A DNA stretch of 61,931 nt from Treponema sp. UBA792. Its GTDB lineage: Bacteria > Spirochaetota > Spirochaetia > Treponematales > Treponemataceae. A program made the position numbers and the translations under genes. Below are positions 45,365-54,456 of the stretch, in pieces. Each line of letters starts with the position of its first letter. Positions within the stretch are counted from its first letter, which is position 1. Under the pieces are notes generated by a model. That model was not told where the DNA came from. It did not search any database and saw nothing but the letters and a program-made list of their open reading frames with translations. The stretch lies in assembly GCA_002296965.1 (NCBI GenBank), contig DBIW01000030.1, forward strand, positions 1-61,931. The letters run 5' to 3'.

Positions 45365-48043
45365 ATGAAAAGAATTTACAGACCTGCTTTTTTCTTCATG
45401 GCTATTGCTTTTTTGAACTGCGCCTTTTCTGCCGCCGCCCAGGAATTCCGTCCGGCGGAGGGCGCTTTTCCATTCAATGTGTTCAGTCTTGATTCTGATT
45501 CTCCGGTCAGCTGCGTGGACATGAATGTTCCGATTGATGAGTCCCGGCGGATCAGGGTTTCGGCTGACGGTCATCTTGAGGCCGGAGGAAAACGGATCCG
45601 GATTTTCGGAACCAATCTTTCGGAAGTCCCGGAAAAGGAGAATGCGCGTTTCTATGCGCAGTATCTTTCTGCGCTGGGCTATAACTGCATCCGGTTCCAT
45701 CAGCTTGATGCGGACTGGATTCAGGTCTTTCTCAAAAGGGATTCGGCCGGCCGCTGGATTATCAATGAGGAGGGACTCGACAAGTTCGACTTTTTCTTCA
45801 ATGAGCTTAAGCAGGCCGGAATTTATTCCAATATAAATCTTCTTGCCGGACGTAATTTCAACTCCAAGGACGGACTTCCGCTCGCGGTGAACAGAATCGA
45901 CGGCTGGAAGAAAAAGCACTGCTACGGTTTCTGGAACGGAACGGCGCTGGAGCTCCAGAAGAAATTCGCCTCGGACATACTGAACCGTTTCAATCCTTAT
46001 ACAAAGACAACCTACCGTGACGACCCGGCGGTGGCAATCGTCGAAATCAACAACGAGAACGGAATGATAGCCTCCTATCTTAACCGGACGGTTGACTCGT
46101 ATCCGAAGTCGCTCTATCAGGAGCTTGAGGAAAAATGGAATTCATGGCTTTCCGCAAACGGAATGGACTTTGCGGAGCTTGCCGGAAAATTCAATGTTTC
46201 CGGTCCTCAGGGAAAAATTCTTGCGGAAACGGACGACGGCTGGGAGCTGGAGCGGCATTCGGGGGCGGCCGCTGATTTTTCATACAAAGGCGGCGAGATT
46301 GCGGTTTCGGTAAAAAAGAACGGCGCAGAGCCGTGGCACATCCAGCTGAACCGTAACGGAATCGGCGTGGCGTCCGGAAATGTCTATACATTGACCTTTG
46401 AGGCCGCCGCGTCCGAACGAACCGAGCTTGGGGTCACCCTGATGCAGGCGCACGATCCGTGGCGTGCCAGCGGCTGGAACGGAAAATTCACGCTGAATTC
46501 TGAATGGAAGAAGTTTTCCGTGAGTTTTGTCTGTCCCGTCGATGACCGGAATATGCGCCTGACTTTCGGGGGGCTGGGATTTCTTGAGGGAAAGACTGTC
46601 CGCCTCAGGGACATAAAATTTCAGGAAGGCGGAGACATTCTTTATGTCAGGCACGGAAACGGCGGCGATGTCGCCCTTCCGAAATGTCAGGAATTTCACG
46701 GCTTTCCGGAGTCCTATCAGAAAATCGTGATGGATTTTCTTTACGATATGGAGAAAATTTATTGGGATGAAATGCGCCTTCATATAAAGAAGACAATCGG
46801 CTCGAAGTCTGTTCTGCTGGGAACGGTGGTCGGATGCAGCCCGGTCAGCCTGATGGCGGATTTTGACATGATAGACGCACATTCTTACTGGTATCATCCT
46901 GTGTTTCCGGGGAATTCCTGGAACAGGAATGATTATTATGTCTGGAACAGGACGCTTACGAAAGGTGAATTTGCGCCGCAGCTTACGGGGCTTGCGACAA
47001 AACGTGTTTTCGGAAAACCGTTCAGCGTTACGGAATTTGACCATCCGTATCCCAACCAGTTTTCCGCCGAAATGTATCCGATGACCGCCGCATTCGCCTG
47101 TATGCAGGATTGGGACGCGCTGTTCTCGTTCTCTTCCGATCTTCCGGGCGGAATGCCGACAGGAAAGGAGAAAATCAGCCATTTCTTTGACCAGTCCGAC
47201 AATCCTGTAAAGACTGCGGCTGTTCCTGTCGCCGCGAGAATTTTCAGGAATTTCATGGTTCCTCCGGCGGAGAAATCCGTTTTCCTCGAAGTCTCAAAAC
47301 GCGCCGAAAAGGAGAATCTGACTTTGTATAAGGATCAGGTATGGAACATAGGCGACTCATCCCTGCTGGGAATGGAGCCTGCCGCCGCGCTTGTCCACAA
47401 AATAGGAGTTGTCTACGATGACGGCGAGAAACGGCCTTTTGTCCCGGAGAATTCGGTTTCTGTCCGGGAAGCGGCGGATGAGATTGCGCTGATAAAGAGC
47501 GGCGTCATGACTCCCGGAAAAGGCGTTTTCTCCGACAATAGATGCATATATATAGAAGAAAAAAGCGGAATTTTTGTTGTCCAGGCTCCCGATGTCACGG
47601 TGAGTGTGGCATTTCAGAATTCAGTGTTTCCGGCTCCGGAGGAATTCCGGACGGCGGGTCCTGTAACTCCTCTTGTTCCTTCCGACGATTTTGCGTCATT
47701 CGCCGCCTGCCGCACGGATGACGGCGGAATTCTTGTGTTCTCCGCAGCCTGGGCCGGAAGCCTTGACGAGATGCTCCACGTGTACAAGGGCGCTCCCGGA
47801 AAAAAGGGGCTTTTTATATGCCGTGATGACATCAGGCTTGAGGCTGACGGAAACTGCGGAACCGGTCCTGTGTATGCGCTTTGCGGCGGCGGTAAATTTT
47901 CTGTTGCCGGTCCGGATTCAGCCGTTCTTTATCCTCTGAACGAGAAAGGATTCATGATGAGAAATTCCGCCGGAAAGGGAAATGAATTTGTCCTGAATGG
48001 CGGCGGCGGAACCCTGTGGTATATGATTGAGCCTTCGCGCTGA
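45365..48043 (+). CDS. Secreted GH5-like glycoside hydrolase with an inserted carbohydrate-binding module
   Basis: This 892-residue protein has a signal peptide (residues 1 to about 25, ending FSAAAQ). The TIM barrel starts with IRIFGTNLSE and NCIRFHQLD. The probable acid/base is the Glu of VAIVEINNENG; the nucleophile is the Glu of FSVTEFDHPYP. Between them, about residues 280-425, lies a jelly-roll module like CBM4/9 (VTLMQAHDPWRASGWNGKF). The C-terminal 270 residues are a beta-rich domain. Beta-mannan or another beta-glycan is a plausible substrate. It acts outside the cell. The ATG at 45365 is chosen because a -10 box abuts it. Confidence 0.75.
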   Translation: MKRIYRPAFFFMAIAFLNCAFSAAAQEFRPAEGAFPFNVFSLDSDSPVSCVDMNVPIDESRRIRVSADGHLEAGGKRIRIFGTNLSEVPEKENARFYAQYLSALGYNCIRFHQLDADWIQVFLKRDSAGRWIINEEGLDKFDFFFNELKQAGIYSNINLLAGRNFNSKDGLPLAVNRIDGWKKKHCYGFWNGTALELQKKFASDILNRFNPYTKTTYRDDPAVAIVEINNENGMIASYLNRTVDSYPKSLYQELEEKWNSWLSANGMDFAELAGKFNVSGPQGKILAETDDGWELERHSGAAADFSYKGGEIAVSVKKNGAEPWHIQLNRNGIGVASGNVYTLTFEAAASERTELGVTLMQAHDPWRASGWNGKFTLNSEWKKFSVSFVCPVDDRNMRLTFGGLGFLEGKTVRLRDIKFQEGGDILYVRHGNGGDVALPKCQEFHGFPESYQKIVMDFLYDMEKIYWDEMRLHIKKTIGSKSVLLGTVVGCSPVSLMADFDMIDAHSYWYHPVFPGNSWNRNDYYVWNRTLTKGEFAPQLTGLATKRVFGKPFSVTEFDHPYPNQFSAEMYPMTAAFACMQDWDALFSFSSDLPGGMPTGKEKISHFFDQSDNPVKTAAVPVAARIFRNFMVPPAEKSVFLEVSKRAEKENLTLYKDQVWNIGDSSLLGMEPAAALVHKIGVVYDDGEKRPFVPENSVSVREAADEIALIKSGVMTPGKGVFSDNRCIYIEEKSGIFVVQAPDVTVSVAFQNSVFPAPEEFRTAGPVTPLVPSDDFASFAACRTDDGGILVFSAAWAGSLDEMLHVYKGAPGKKGLFICRDDIRLEADGNCGTGPVYALCGGGKFSVAGPDSAVLYPLNEKGFMMRNSAGKGNEFVLNGGGGTLWYMIEPSR

Positions 48044-48069
48044 CAGCGTATGCGCGCCGTCTCTCCTTT

Positions 48070-49065
48070 TTACCAGGGAAGCGGCGCGCGCACGTCAAAT
48101 TCAAGCGTTTCTGTATGTGCGGTCAGCCTTTCCGCATGAAGCAGCACGCGGTTGCGCTCCAGCTTTGATTTTCTTGTCCCTTCTTCCGTTTTTACGGTTA
48201 TCTCCGTTCCGCATGAGAATTCCGGGCCGCCGTAGAGCGTGTCGCCGGCGATGGGAAGACCTTTTCCGCTCAGGTGGACGCGAATCTGATGTGTCCGTCC
48301 GGTGAGCGGGCGGCAGCGTACCAGAAGGCATCTTCTTCCGCCGACATCACATTCTCCGTAAATCTCAAAATCTGTTCTTGCATAAAGTCCGCCTGATTTT
48401 TCCGGCAGCGGTCCCCAGGTGGAGGTGCGGCTTTTTGGGCTTGTGCGTCCGATTGAATTCTCCACGTAGAATTTTTGTCCTGGAAAAAAGGATGAGCCTG
48501 AAACCGGCGCGCAGACTGCGGTGTAGATTTTTTCGAATTCATGGTTCTCGAACATCGAATGCACGGCCGCATTGATTCTCCTGTTTTTGGTGAAGAGAAT
48601 CACGCCGGAAGTCTCCCTGTCAAGCCGGTGCATTATTCCGCTGTATGGCGGATTTCTGAGTTCCGGATTCCGTCTCCATAAAAAATCCACGAGAATGTCG
48701 TGCAGGTTGGCGCGGTTTCCGGTGACTGTCTGCTCAACGGGGATAAACGCCGGTTTGTTCACAAAAATCAGGTTCTCGTCCTCAAAAAGGATGTCATTTT
48801 GTGTCATTATGAACGGAACGTCGTCCGGCTGCCGTTCGTAGAAAAACTTCTGCCTGTCAAATTCAACATGAACCGTGGAATTTCCGCGCAGTTCGAACGC
48901 CGGCCGTTTTGTCTGAATTTCGTTTACCTTTACGCTTCCGGCGAGAATAAGCCGGCGTATTTTTCCGTTCGTAAATTCTCCGCCGCCGGCCGCCTCAGGA
49001 AGTTTTTTCCGCAGAAAATCATCCAGACGGATTTTCTCTGAAGTTCTGAAAATGAATCGTTCCAT
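48070..49065 (-). CDS. RluA-family pseudouridine synthase
   Basis: This 331-residue protein has an S4-like N-terminal region (GKIRRLILAGSVKVN), the catalytic motif GIMHRLDRETSGVILF with its Asp, and LTGRTHQIRVHL. It isomerises uridine in rRNA or tRNA; RluC/RluD-type specificity is likely but not certain. It is read divergently from the CE2-like gene. It has no clear link to its carbohydrate neighbours. Confidence 0.9.
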   Translation of the reverse strand: MERFIFRTSEKIRLDDFLRKKLPEAAGGGEFTNGKIRRLILAGSVKVNEIQTKRPAFELRGNSTVHVEFDRQKFFYERQPDDVPFIMTQNDILFEDENLIFVNKPAFIPVEQTVTGNRANLHDILVDFLWRRNPELRNPPYSGIMHRLDRETSGVILFTKNRRINAAVHSMFENHEFEKIYTAVCAPVSGSSFFPGQKFYVENSIGRTSPKSRTSTWGPLPEKSGGLYARTDFEIYGECDVGGRRCLLVRCRPLTGRTHQIRVHLSGKGLPIAGDTLYGGPEFSCGTEITVKTEEGTRKSKLERNRVLLHAERLTAHTETLEFDVRAPLPW

Positions 49066-49097
49066 ACCAGAACGTGGATTCTACATCAGACAAGGGC

Positions 49098-49127
49098 TTG
49101 TTTCAACCTCGGAATATGGGATAGAAT
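49098..49127 (+). promoter_or_regulatory. Leaderless promoter of the CE2-like gene
   Basis: TTGTTT (49098-49103), 18 nt, then TAGAAT (49122-49127), ending 5 nt before the ATG at 49133. Confidence 0.45.
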
Positions 49128-49132
49128 GTGCC

Positions 49133-50296
49133 ATGCTGAAAAATACTCTGAATTTTGATGACCTGTTGTGGTACGGAAGGAATTTTGATTTTGACGGCGC
49201 GCGCTGGTTCAGCTTTTCGGCGTGCGGCTTTGAATTCTGCTTTACAGGAACGGAGGCTTCCTGCGTCCTTAGAAGTGATTCCGAAAACTGGGACGCCGAC
49301 CATAAATGTGTTCTGGGAGTTTATGTCTCTGAAATCAGCGCGGACGGATATTCCGGCTCGTCTTTCTGGAATGAATTTCCGTCCTCCGGTGGCAACGGCT
49401 CTGTCCTTCATAAGAAAATCGTTCTGGACAAAAAAAACGCAAGTTATCTTCTATATAAATCATCTTGTCCGGGAACTTTTATTGTCCGCGTGATAAAGCT
49501 GAGCGAGGCGGCTTTCGGCCTTTCAGGACTTGAATCCGTGGAGATTGCCGGAGAGCAGGTCGGACCTGCGTCCGCTCCGGACCGCTCCTGTCCAAAAATC
49601 GAATTTATAGGCGACTCAATCACCTGCGGTTACGGAATCGAGGGCGTTAATGGAAAAGATTCGTTTTCCACGCTTACGGAACGCCCTGACCTTGCGTTCG
49701 CCTTTCTTTCCGCGAAAAAGCTGCGCGCCGGATTCAGTGTCGTCAGCTGGAGCGGAAGCGGTCTGATCTCGCATTACGTGGAGCCGGACGTGGAGATTCC
49801 GTGCACGGAAATGCTGATTCCGGCGCTCTGGCCGTATACGGACCGTTCCACCGCGCTCCGGCTAGGGCTTGAGCCGGAGCCGTGGAATTCCGCGCGCTTC
49901 GAGCCGGATGTGGTAGTGATAAATCTCGGAACAAACGACATGAGCTTTGCCCGCGATGATGCCGGCCGCGCGGAGCTTTTTACTGCCCTCTACTGCCAGC
50001 TTCTTGAGGGAATTTACCGGCGGAGTCCTGATGCGGCGGTATTGTGCTGCCTCGGCGTAATGGGACAGAAACTTTGTCCTCAGGTGGAGGCGGCTGCCGC
50101 AAGGTTCAGAAAGGATTTTCCGTCAGTCAGCGTGGAGTCCGTTGTCCTGCCCGAACAGCTTGAACAGGACGGAATCGGCGCCGATTTCCATCCGTCGGCG
50201 CGGACTCATGAAAAGATGGCGGAGCTTGTCTCGGAGAGAATCGAGAAAATTCTATGCGCAAAAAGACACGTAAGTCTGTCCGGAGACGGAAAATGA
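49133..50296 (+). CDS. CE2-like SGNH-hydrolase, cytoplasmic acetyl esterase
   Basis: This 387-residue protein has an N-terminal beta-sandwich (about 1-145) and an SGNH domain. The nucleophile Ser is in IEFIGDSITCGYG, the oxyanion Asn in VINLGTNDM, and the Asp/His pair in GADFHPSARTHEK. This two-domain layout is that of CE2 deacetylases acting on acetylated xylan or glucomannan. No signal peptide is present, so it should act on imported oligosaccharides. The ATG at 49133 is preferred over a 49052 start, which overlaps the divergent gene. The stop overlaps slyX by 4 nt. Confidence 0.82.
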   Translation: MLKNTLNFDDLLWYGRNFDFDGARWFSFSACGFEFCFTGTEASCVLRSDSENWDADHKCVLGVYVSEISADGYSGSSFWNEFPSSGGNGSVLHKKIVLDKKNASYLLYKSSCPGTFIVRVIKLSEAAFGLSGLESVEIAGEQVGPASAPDRSCPKIEFIGDSITCGYGIEGVNGKDSFSTLTERPDLAFAFLSAKKLRAGFSVVSWSGSGLISHYVEPDVEIPCTEMLIPALWPYTDRSTALRLGLEPEPWNSARFEPDVVVINLGTNDMSFARDDAGRAELFTALYCQLLEGIYRRSPDAAVLCCLGVMGQKLCPQVEAAAARFRKDFPSVSVESVVLPEQLEQDGIGADFHPSARTHEKMAELVSERIEKILCAKRHVSLSGDGK

Positions 50297-50520
50297 ATGA
50301 GCATGACGTTGATCTGACCGCCGAATCCCGGCTTACGCAGCTTGAGATAAAAATGTCCTACCTGGAGGATTTTCTGAATCAGATTCAGGAGATTTCAGTT
50401 CTTCAGGGAAAGGAGATTGAGCTTCTCCGCAAGGAGAACAGAATGCTCGCCGAGAAGATGCGGGACATTGCCGATTCGATGGAAGGCGACATTCCCAACA
50501 GAAAGCCGCCGCATTATTAG
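50293..50520 (+). CDS. slyX: SlyX family coiled-coil protein
   Basis: This 75-residue protein is a single coiled coil (TQLEIKMSYLEDFLNQ, LRKENRMLAEKM) ending in the PPHY peptide, the typical end of SlyX. SlyX has no established function. The ATG overlaps the esterase stop (ATGA), so they are co-translated. Its last codons form one arm of a hairpin. Confidence 0.85.
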   Translation: MNEHDVDLTAESRLTQLEIKMSYLEDFLNQIQEISVLQGKEIELLRKENRMLAEKMRDIADSMEGDIPNRKPPHY

Positions 50521-50535
50521 TTTTTATGCGGCGGC
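50505..50535. terminator. Hairpin at the end of slyX
   Basis: GCCGCCGCAT (50505-50514) pairs with ATGCGGCGGC (50526-50535). On the minus strand it is followed by TTTCTGTT, so it may terminate the GH26-like gene; on the plus strand no T-run follows. Confidence 0.5.
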
Positions 50536-50609
50536 GTAAAATCCGCGGAAACATGGCCGCCCTGCTGACGGCGTTTACGTCTTGGCTCCGCGGCGGAATG
50601 GAGCTTCTG

Positions 50610-52085
50610 TCAGTCGCGGTATTTCCTTACGATTGAGACCGGCTCGAATTCTATGCGGATTTCCGGCATGGACGGAAGCGCGGTGAAAGAATTCTCCATC
50701 CACTCTCCGTCCGGCGCGCTGTATGCGTCTCCTGATTCCGGATGGTTCATTCCGTCGGCAGGCGGCGCAAAAATACGCAGCTTCATGTCGGCAGGTGCGG
50801 AAAGCGGTTTCTCGAAGAAAAGGCTCATCAGGTCCACGCATTTTGTTCCCGGTGCCTTGTAGAACCAGTAGCCGCCGATTTCCATGACAAGATTTTTCTC
50901 CTCAAGTCCGTTTTTGAAATAGACTTCGGCGAATGTCGGATTTCCTTCAAAGTGAATTTCGGTTTCGATTCCGTCCGCATCCTCAGAATTTGCCCAGCGG
51001 AGCGTGCACGGAAATTCCATGCTTTCTCCGGATTCAAATTTCGGGCAGAAGAACGGTTTGTGCAGTTCCTCGCGGTATGCTCCAAGAAGCGGCTGCTCTA
51101 TTCCTACGGAACTGTTGTTCGGGTCGGTGATTTCGAGACCGAGCCTTCCGTCGTCCCTGAACTGATACATCGTGAATCCGGCGAGCCATTTCTCGCTGTC
51201 TTTCTGAAGCCTTTCCATAAAATGCCTCATCATTGCGGCCTGCTCGTAGGCTCCCGTCACGTCTCCGTCCGCATTCAGTTCCGACATGACCATCGGTTTG
51301 TCCTGGCCCGTTATCTCTCTCAGCCGGTGGAGGGTCTTTTTTGTCCTTTCGTAGACCTCGTCCACATCGTAGCAGGCATGTGAGCTGCCGCCCTTCAGCG
51401 CGATGTCTCCCGGCCAGCCCCAGTGGAGCGCAAGATACTGATCGCAGGACCAGTAGTCGGCCGCCTTGAACGCCTCAAGGAATTCGTCCTCCATTTCTAT
51501 TTTTCCGGTGTCGTTCTGATACATTCCTGCGCAGAGAATCGTCTTTACGTTCGGAGCGTATTTTTTCATTATTCCGCAGCATTTCACAAAGAAATCGGCG
51601 AGTTCCTGATAGGTGGCGCGTTTTGTAAAGCAGAACCAGTTTCCCGTGCACTCATGGTTTATGCGCAGGAGGACACGTCCGTAGGGGCGCAGGTCTTTAG
51701 CCACGGCGATTATGTAGTCGTCGCTGAGCGTCGGATTTATCGTGAGCGTCAGAACAACGTCCTGTCCGTGCATTCTGATTTCCCTCATAAAATTGAACGG
51801 CTCTCCGTCCCGGTTTCCTCCGATTCCGCCGCGGTACGGAAAATAATCCTCGTAAGGGTAATTCCATGCTCCGCTCGGTGTTTCCTGCGGAAATGCCACG
51901 CTTGCACGTTCCGGCCATCCCTTGTCCGTGGGATAATAGGTGTACATCAGGCTTATGCCGCGGTGAATTCTGCGCATTTTCTGTAGAATATAGTCCTGAT
52001 TGACGTAAAGTCCGCGCTCGCTGCCGTCGCCCATGTCAAGCGCGCAGTCCGCCGGCCGGATGTGAACTCTGTTGAATTTATACAT
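50610..52085 (-). CDS. GH26-like beta-glycanase, cytoplasmic
   Basis: This 491-residue protein has a TIM barrel with GH26-type motifs: LRINHECTGNWFCF, where Glu would be the general acid, and KPMVMSELNADG, where Glu would be the nucleophile. A beta-sandwich follows (about 330-491). Beta-mannanase or related activity is possible; some similar proteins are unassigned. No signal peptide, so it would work on short imported chains. GAGGAATTTT precedes the ATG at 52085; the longer frame adds 26 unlikely residues. Confidence 0.65.
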   Translation of the reverse strand: MYKFNRVHIRPADCALDMGDGSERGLYVNQDYILQKMRRIHRGISLMYTYYPTDKGWPERASVAFPQETPSGAWNYPYEDYFPYRGGIGGNRDGEPFNFMREIRMHGQDVVLTLTINPTLSDDYIIAVAKDLRPYGRVLLRINHECTGNWFCFTKRATYQELADFFVKCCGIMKKYAPNVKTILCAGMYQNDTGKIEMEDEFLEAFKAADYWSCDQYLALHWGWPGDIALKGGSSHACYDVDEVYERTKKTLHRLREITGQDKPMVMSELNADGDVTGAYEQAAMMRHFMERLQKDSEKWLAGFTMYQFRDDGRLGLEITDPNNSSVGIEQPLLGAYREELHKPFFCPKFESGESMEFPCTLRWANSEDADGIETEIHFEGNPTFAEVYFKNGLEEKNLVMEIGGYWFYKAPGTKCVDLMSLFFEKPLSAPADMKLRIFAPPADGMNHPESGDAYSAPDGEWMENSFTALPSMPEIRIEFEPVSIVRKYRD

Positions 52086-52241
52086 AAAATTCCTCGTCTG
52101 TAAAATTTTCTGAAAAATCATTTTATTGTAAAAAAATTCCACCGTCAATTGAGAATCTTTCATCTGAATTCCGTACTTTCTGCATATCCTGATTTTATAC
52201 CCGGTGTGGCATTATGGACACAATAGGGAATACGTGGTAAT

Positions 52242-52412
52242 ATGCCTGAGCAAACTGTGATACAAGCCATCCGTGGCAGCAGGATGTGCTTTATGAATTC
52301 AAGGAATCCGGCCGACATCACATATATCTGGTACGACACATCGGACGGTTCTGTCAGCGAACCGGTCCGTGTCAGTGCGGACGGAATTCTCTCGTCATAT
52401 TCCGGAAGCTGA
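52242..52412 (+). CDS. 56-residue orphan ORF with its own terminator
   Basis: The predicted peptide is hydrophilic with aromatic residues near the centre (ITYIWYDTSDGSVSE) and no recognised family. Codon use is like that of neighbours. It is followed after 12 nt by a terminator, which favours a real small gene. No clear ribosome-binding site is seen, and TAATAT overlaps the ATG, so start and transcription are uncertain. Confidence 0.4.
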   Translation: MPEQTVIQAIRGSRMCFMNSRNPADITYIWYDTSDGSVSEPVRVSADGILSSYSGS

Positions 52413-52424
52413 TTCCTGAGGAGA

Positions 52425-52464
52425 GGACATCCTGCTGCGCTTGCGCCGCGGGATGTCCATTTTT
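52425..52464 (+). terminator. Terminator after the 56-residue ORF
   Basis: GGACATCC (52425-52432) pairs with GGATGTCC (52451-52458), followed by A and five T residues. Confidence 0.8.
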
Positions 52465-52578
52465 CCTGAATCTCCATTTACATAAATCACTTTTGCAGCT
52501 AAAATCGAATCCGCTGGTTTCGGCGGCGGAAAAATTTCTGTGATTCTTCCGCCGGGCGCAACCAAAACGGGATTTTTT

Positions 52579-53895
52579 ATGGCAGAAGAAAGATATTTTC
52601 AGAAAGAAATTGAGACTATGCCCGAAGGCGACTTGAAGGAGCTTCAGGGCAAAAGGCTTGCGGCGCAGTTCAGGCACGCATACGAGAATGTTGAATATTA
52701 CCGCAAACGCTGCGACGAGCACGGTGTGACTCCGGATGACGTGCGCGGTCTTGATGACCTTGACAGGCTTCCGTTCATGTACAAGGACGACCTTAGGGCT
52801 ACTTATCCTTACGGACTTTTTGCCGTTCCGATGCGCGATGTCGTCCGGCTTCATGCCTCTTCGGGAACGACAGGAAAGCAGATTGTCGTGGGCTACACCA
52901 GACAGGATCTTGACATCTGGGATGATATTGCGGCGCGCCAGCTGGTGGCCGTCGGAGCTACGGCTGATGATTTTGTTCATGTCGCATACGGATACGGCCT
53001 TTTTACCGGAGGATTCGGACTCCACGGCGGCGCGACAAAGCTCGGATGTACGGTGATTCCTGTCTCGGTCGGCAACACCGAGCGTCAGATTACAATCATG
53101 AAGGATTTCGGCTCCACTGTGCTTGCCTGCACTCCGTCCTATGCGGCTTTTATGGGTGAGACTCTCAAGGACATGGGGCTTACCCCTGACGACATAAAGC
53201 TCAAGGCCGGAATTTTCGGGGCGGAGCCATGGACTGAGGCGATGAGGCGTGACATAGAAAAGTCGCTGGGAATAAAGGCCTATGATATTTACGGTCTTAC
53301 CGAAATAATGGGTCCCGGCGTGGCCTATGAATGCCGCGAGCAGCACGGAATGCACGTGAACGAGGATCATTTTATAGTGGAGACAATTGATCCTGAGACA
53401 GGAAAAAGGCTTCCGGAAGGCGAGAAGGGCGAGCTTGTGTTCTCATGCATAACAAAACAGGCCTTTCCGCTGCTCAGGTTCAGGACAAAGGACATAGGAA
53501 TTCTTGACCGCTCGCCGTGTCCGTGCGGAAGGACTTTTGTCCGCATGACAAAACCGATGGGCCGGACGGACGATATGCTGATAATCCGCGGAGTGAACGT
53601 GTTCCCGTCGCAGATCGAGACGGTTCTGCTTCAGAAAGGTTATCCTGCAAACTACCAGATTCTTGTGGGCCGCGAGAACAACACCGACACATTTGAGGTT
53701 CAGGTCGAGATGACGCCGGACAAATTCAGCGATGTCGTGGCCGAAGTCCGTGGCCGCGAGATGGAGCTTGCATCCGCCCTTCAGACGATTCTTCAGATCA
53801 AGGCGAAGGTCAAGCTGGTCGCGCCTAAGTCAATCGCGCGCAGCCAGGGCAAGGCCAAACGCGTGATAGACACCCGCAAGCTTCACGACAACTAG
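52579..53895 (+). CDS. paaK: Phenylacetate-CoA ligase family protein
   Basis: This 438-residue ANL enzyme matches PaaK: LHASSGTTGKQIVVGYT (ATP loop), DIYGLTEIMGPGVAYEC, and GRTDDMLIIRGVNVFPSQIE in the C-terminal half. It activates aryl acids such as phenylacetate or indoleacetate to CoA thioesters. In anaerobes it often accompanies indolepyruvate oxidoreductase in amino-acid fermentation, releasing ATP when run backwards. The partner oxidoreductase is not here. The ACT protein gene follows after 16 nt. Confidence 0.88.
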   Translation: MAEERYFQKEIETMPEGDLKELQGKRLAAQFRHAYENVEYYRKRCDEHGVTPDDVRGLDDLDRLPFMYKDDLRATYPYGLFAVPMRDVVRLHASSGTTGKQIVVGYTRQDLDIWDDIAARQLVAVGATADDFVHVAYGYGLFTGGFGLHGGATKLGCTVIPVSVGNTERQITIMKDFGSTVLACTPSYAAFMGETLKDMGLTPDDIKLKAGIFGAEPWTEAMRRDIEKSLGIKAYDIYGLTEIMGPGVAYECREQHGMHVNEDHFIVETIDPETGKRLPEGEKGELVFSCITKQAFPLLRFRTKDIGILDRSPCPCGRTFVRMTKPMGRTDDMLIIRGVNVFPSQIETVLLQKGYPANYQILVGRENNTDTFEVQVEMTPDKFSDVVAEVRGREMELASALQTILQIKAKVKLVAPKSIARSQGKAKRVIDTRKLHDN

Positions 53896-53911
53896 AATTT
53901 TGGAGGAATTT

Positions 53912-54343
53912 ATGTCAGTAAAACAGCTTTCAGTTTTTCTTGAGAACAGGCCGGGAACACTTTCCGAGTTCACCGGAATTCTTGCGCAGAACAATGTGAA
54001 TATGCGCGCCCTTTCTCTTGCCGACACTTACGACTTCGGAATCGCGCGCATAATTACGGATGACCCGGAAAAGGCCGCGGAGATTGTCCGCGCCAACAGT
54101 TATGTAGTCAATGTCTCGGATGTGACGGTTGTCGAGGTTTCTGATTCGGCGGGAAGCCTTGACCGGATCCTGAAAATTCTCGGCGAGAACGGCGTGAACA
54201 TCGAGTATATGTACGGTTTCACCGGCAAAAAAACGGACAGCGCGTATATGATTATACGGCCGACAGATGTCGCCTCCGCGGAGCCGGTGCTGGAGAAGGC
54301 CGGAATCCATATTGTGAAAAGCGGCGATATTTCATCTCTGTAG
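53912..54343 (+). CDS. Tandem ACT-domain regulatory protein
   Basis: This 143-residue protein consists of two ACT domains (about 1-68 and 70-143). The first carries LSVFLENRPGTLSEFTGIL, the hallmark Gly turn for amino-acid binding. It likely senses an aromatic or branched amino acid and regulates the adjacent ligase. GGAGGAATTT precedes the ATG at 53912. This pairing with paaK is common in anaerobic bacteria and archaea. Confidence 0.85.
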   Translation: MSVKQLSVFLENRPGTLSEFTGILAQNNVNMRALSLADTYDFGIARIITDDPEKAAEIVRANSYVVNVSDVTVVEVSDSAGSLDRILKILGENGVNIEYMYGFTGKKTDSAYMIIRPTDVASAEPVLEKAGIHIVKSGDISSL

Positions 54344-54349
54344 ACAGAT

Positions 54350-54377
54350 CCGGCGGAAGGCGGCCGCCTTCCGCCGG
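54350..54377. terminator. Perfect 28-nt palindrome after the paaK unit
   Basis: The sequence is fully self-complementary around GGCC at 54362-54365. It is followed by GTGCGCCGTTCTGTTGTTTTC. It likely ends the paaK-ACT transcript; the lack of a loop lets it form a cruciform or a hairpin. Confidence 0.65.
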
Positions 54378-54419
54378 GTGCGCCGTTCTGTTGTTTTCTA
54401 TTATATCTGTTTCTGTTTG

Positions 54420-54448
54420 TTGCAAAAAACTGTCTCTTACAGTACTAT
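54420..54448 (+). promoter_or_regulatory. Promoter of the propeller-cyclase gene
   Basis: TTGCAA (54420-54425), 17 nt, TACTAT (54443-54448), ending 8 nt before the ATG at 54457; the mRNA is leaderless or nearly so. Confidence 0.6.
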
Positions 54449-54456
54449 TGTGATTT

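Noticed and set aside
46280..47182. Open frame of 300 codons antisense to the GH5-like gene
   Set aside because: It is a shadow of codon bias, with basic random composition and no ribosome-binding site.
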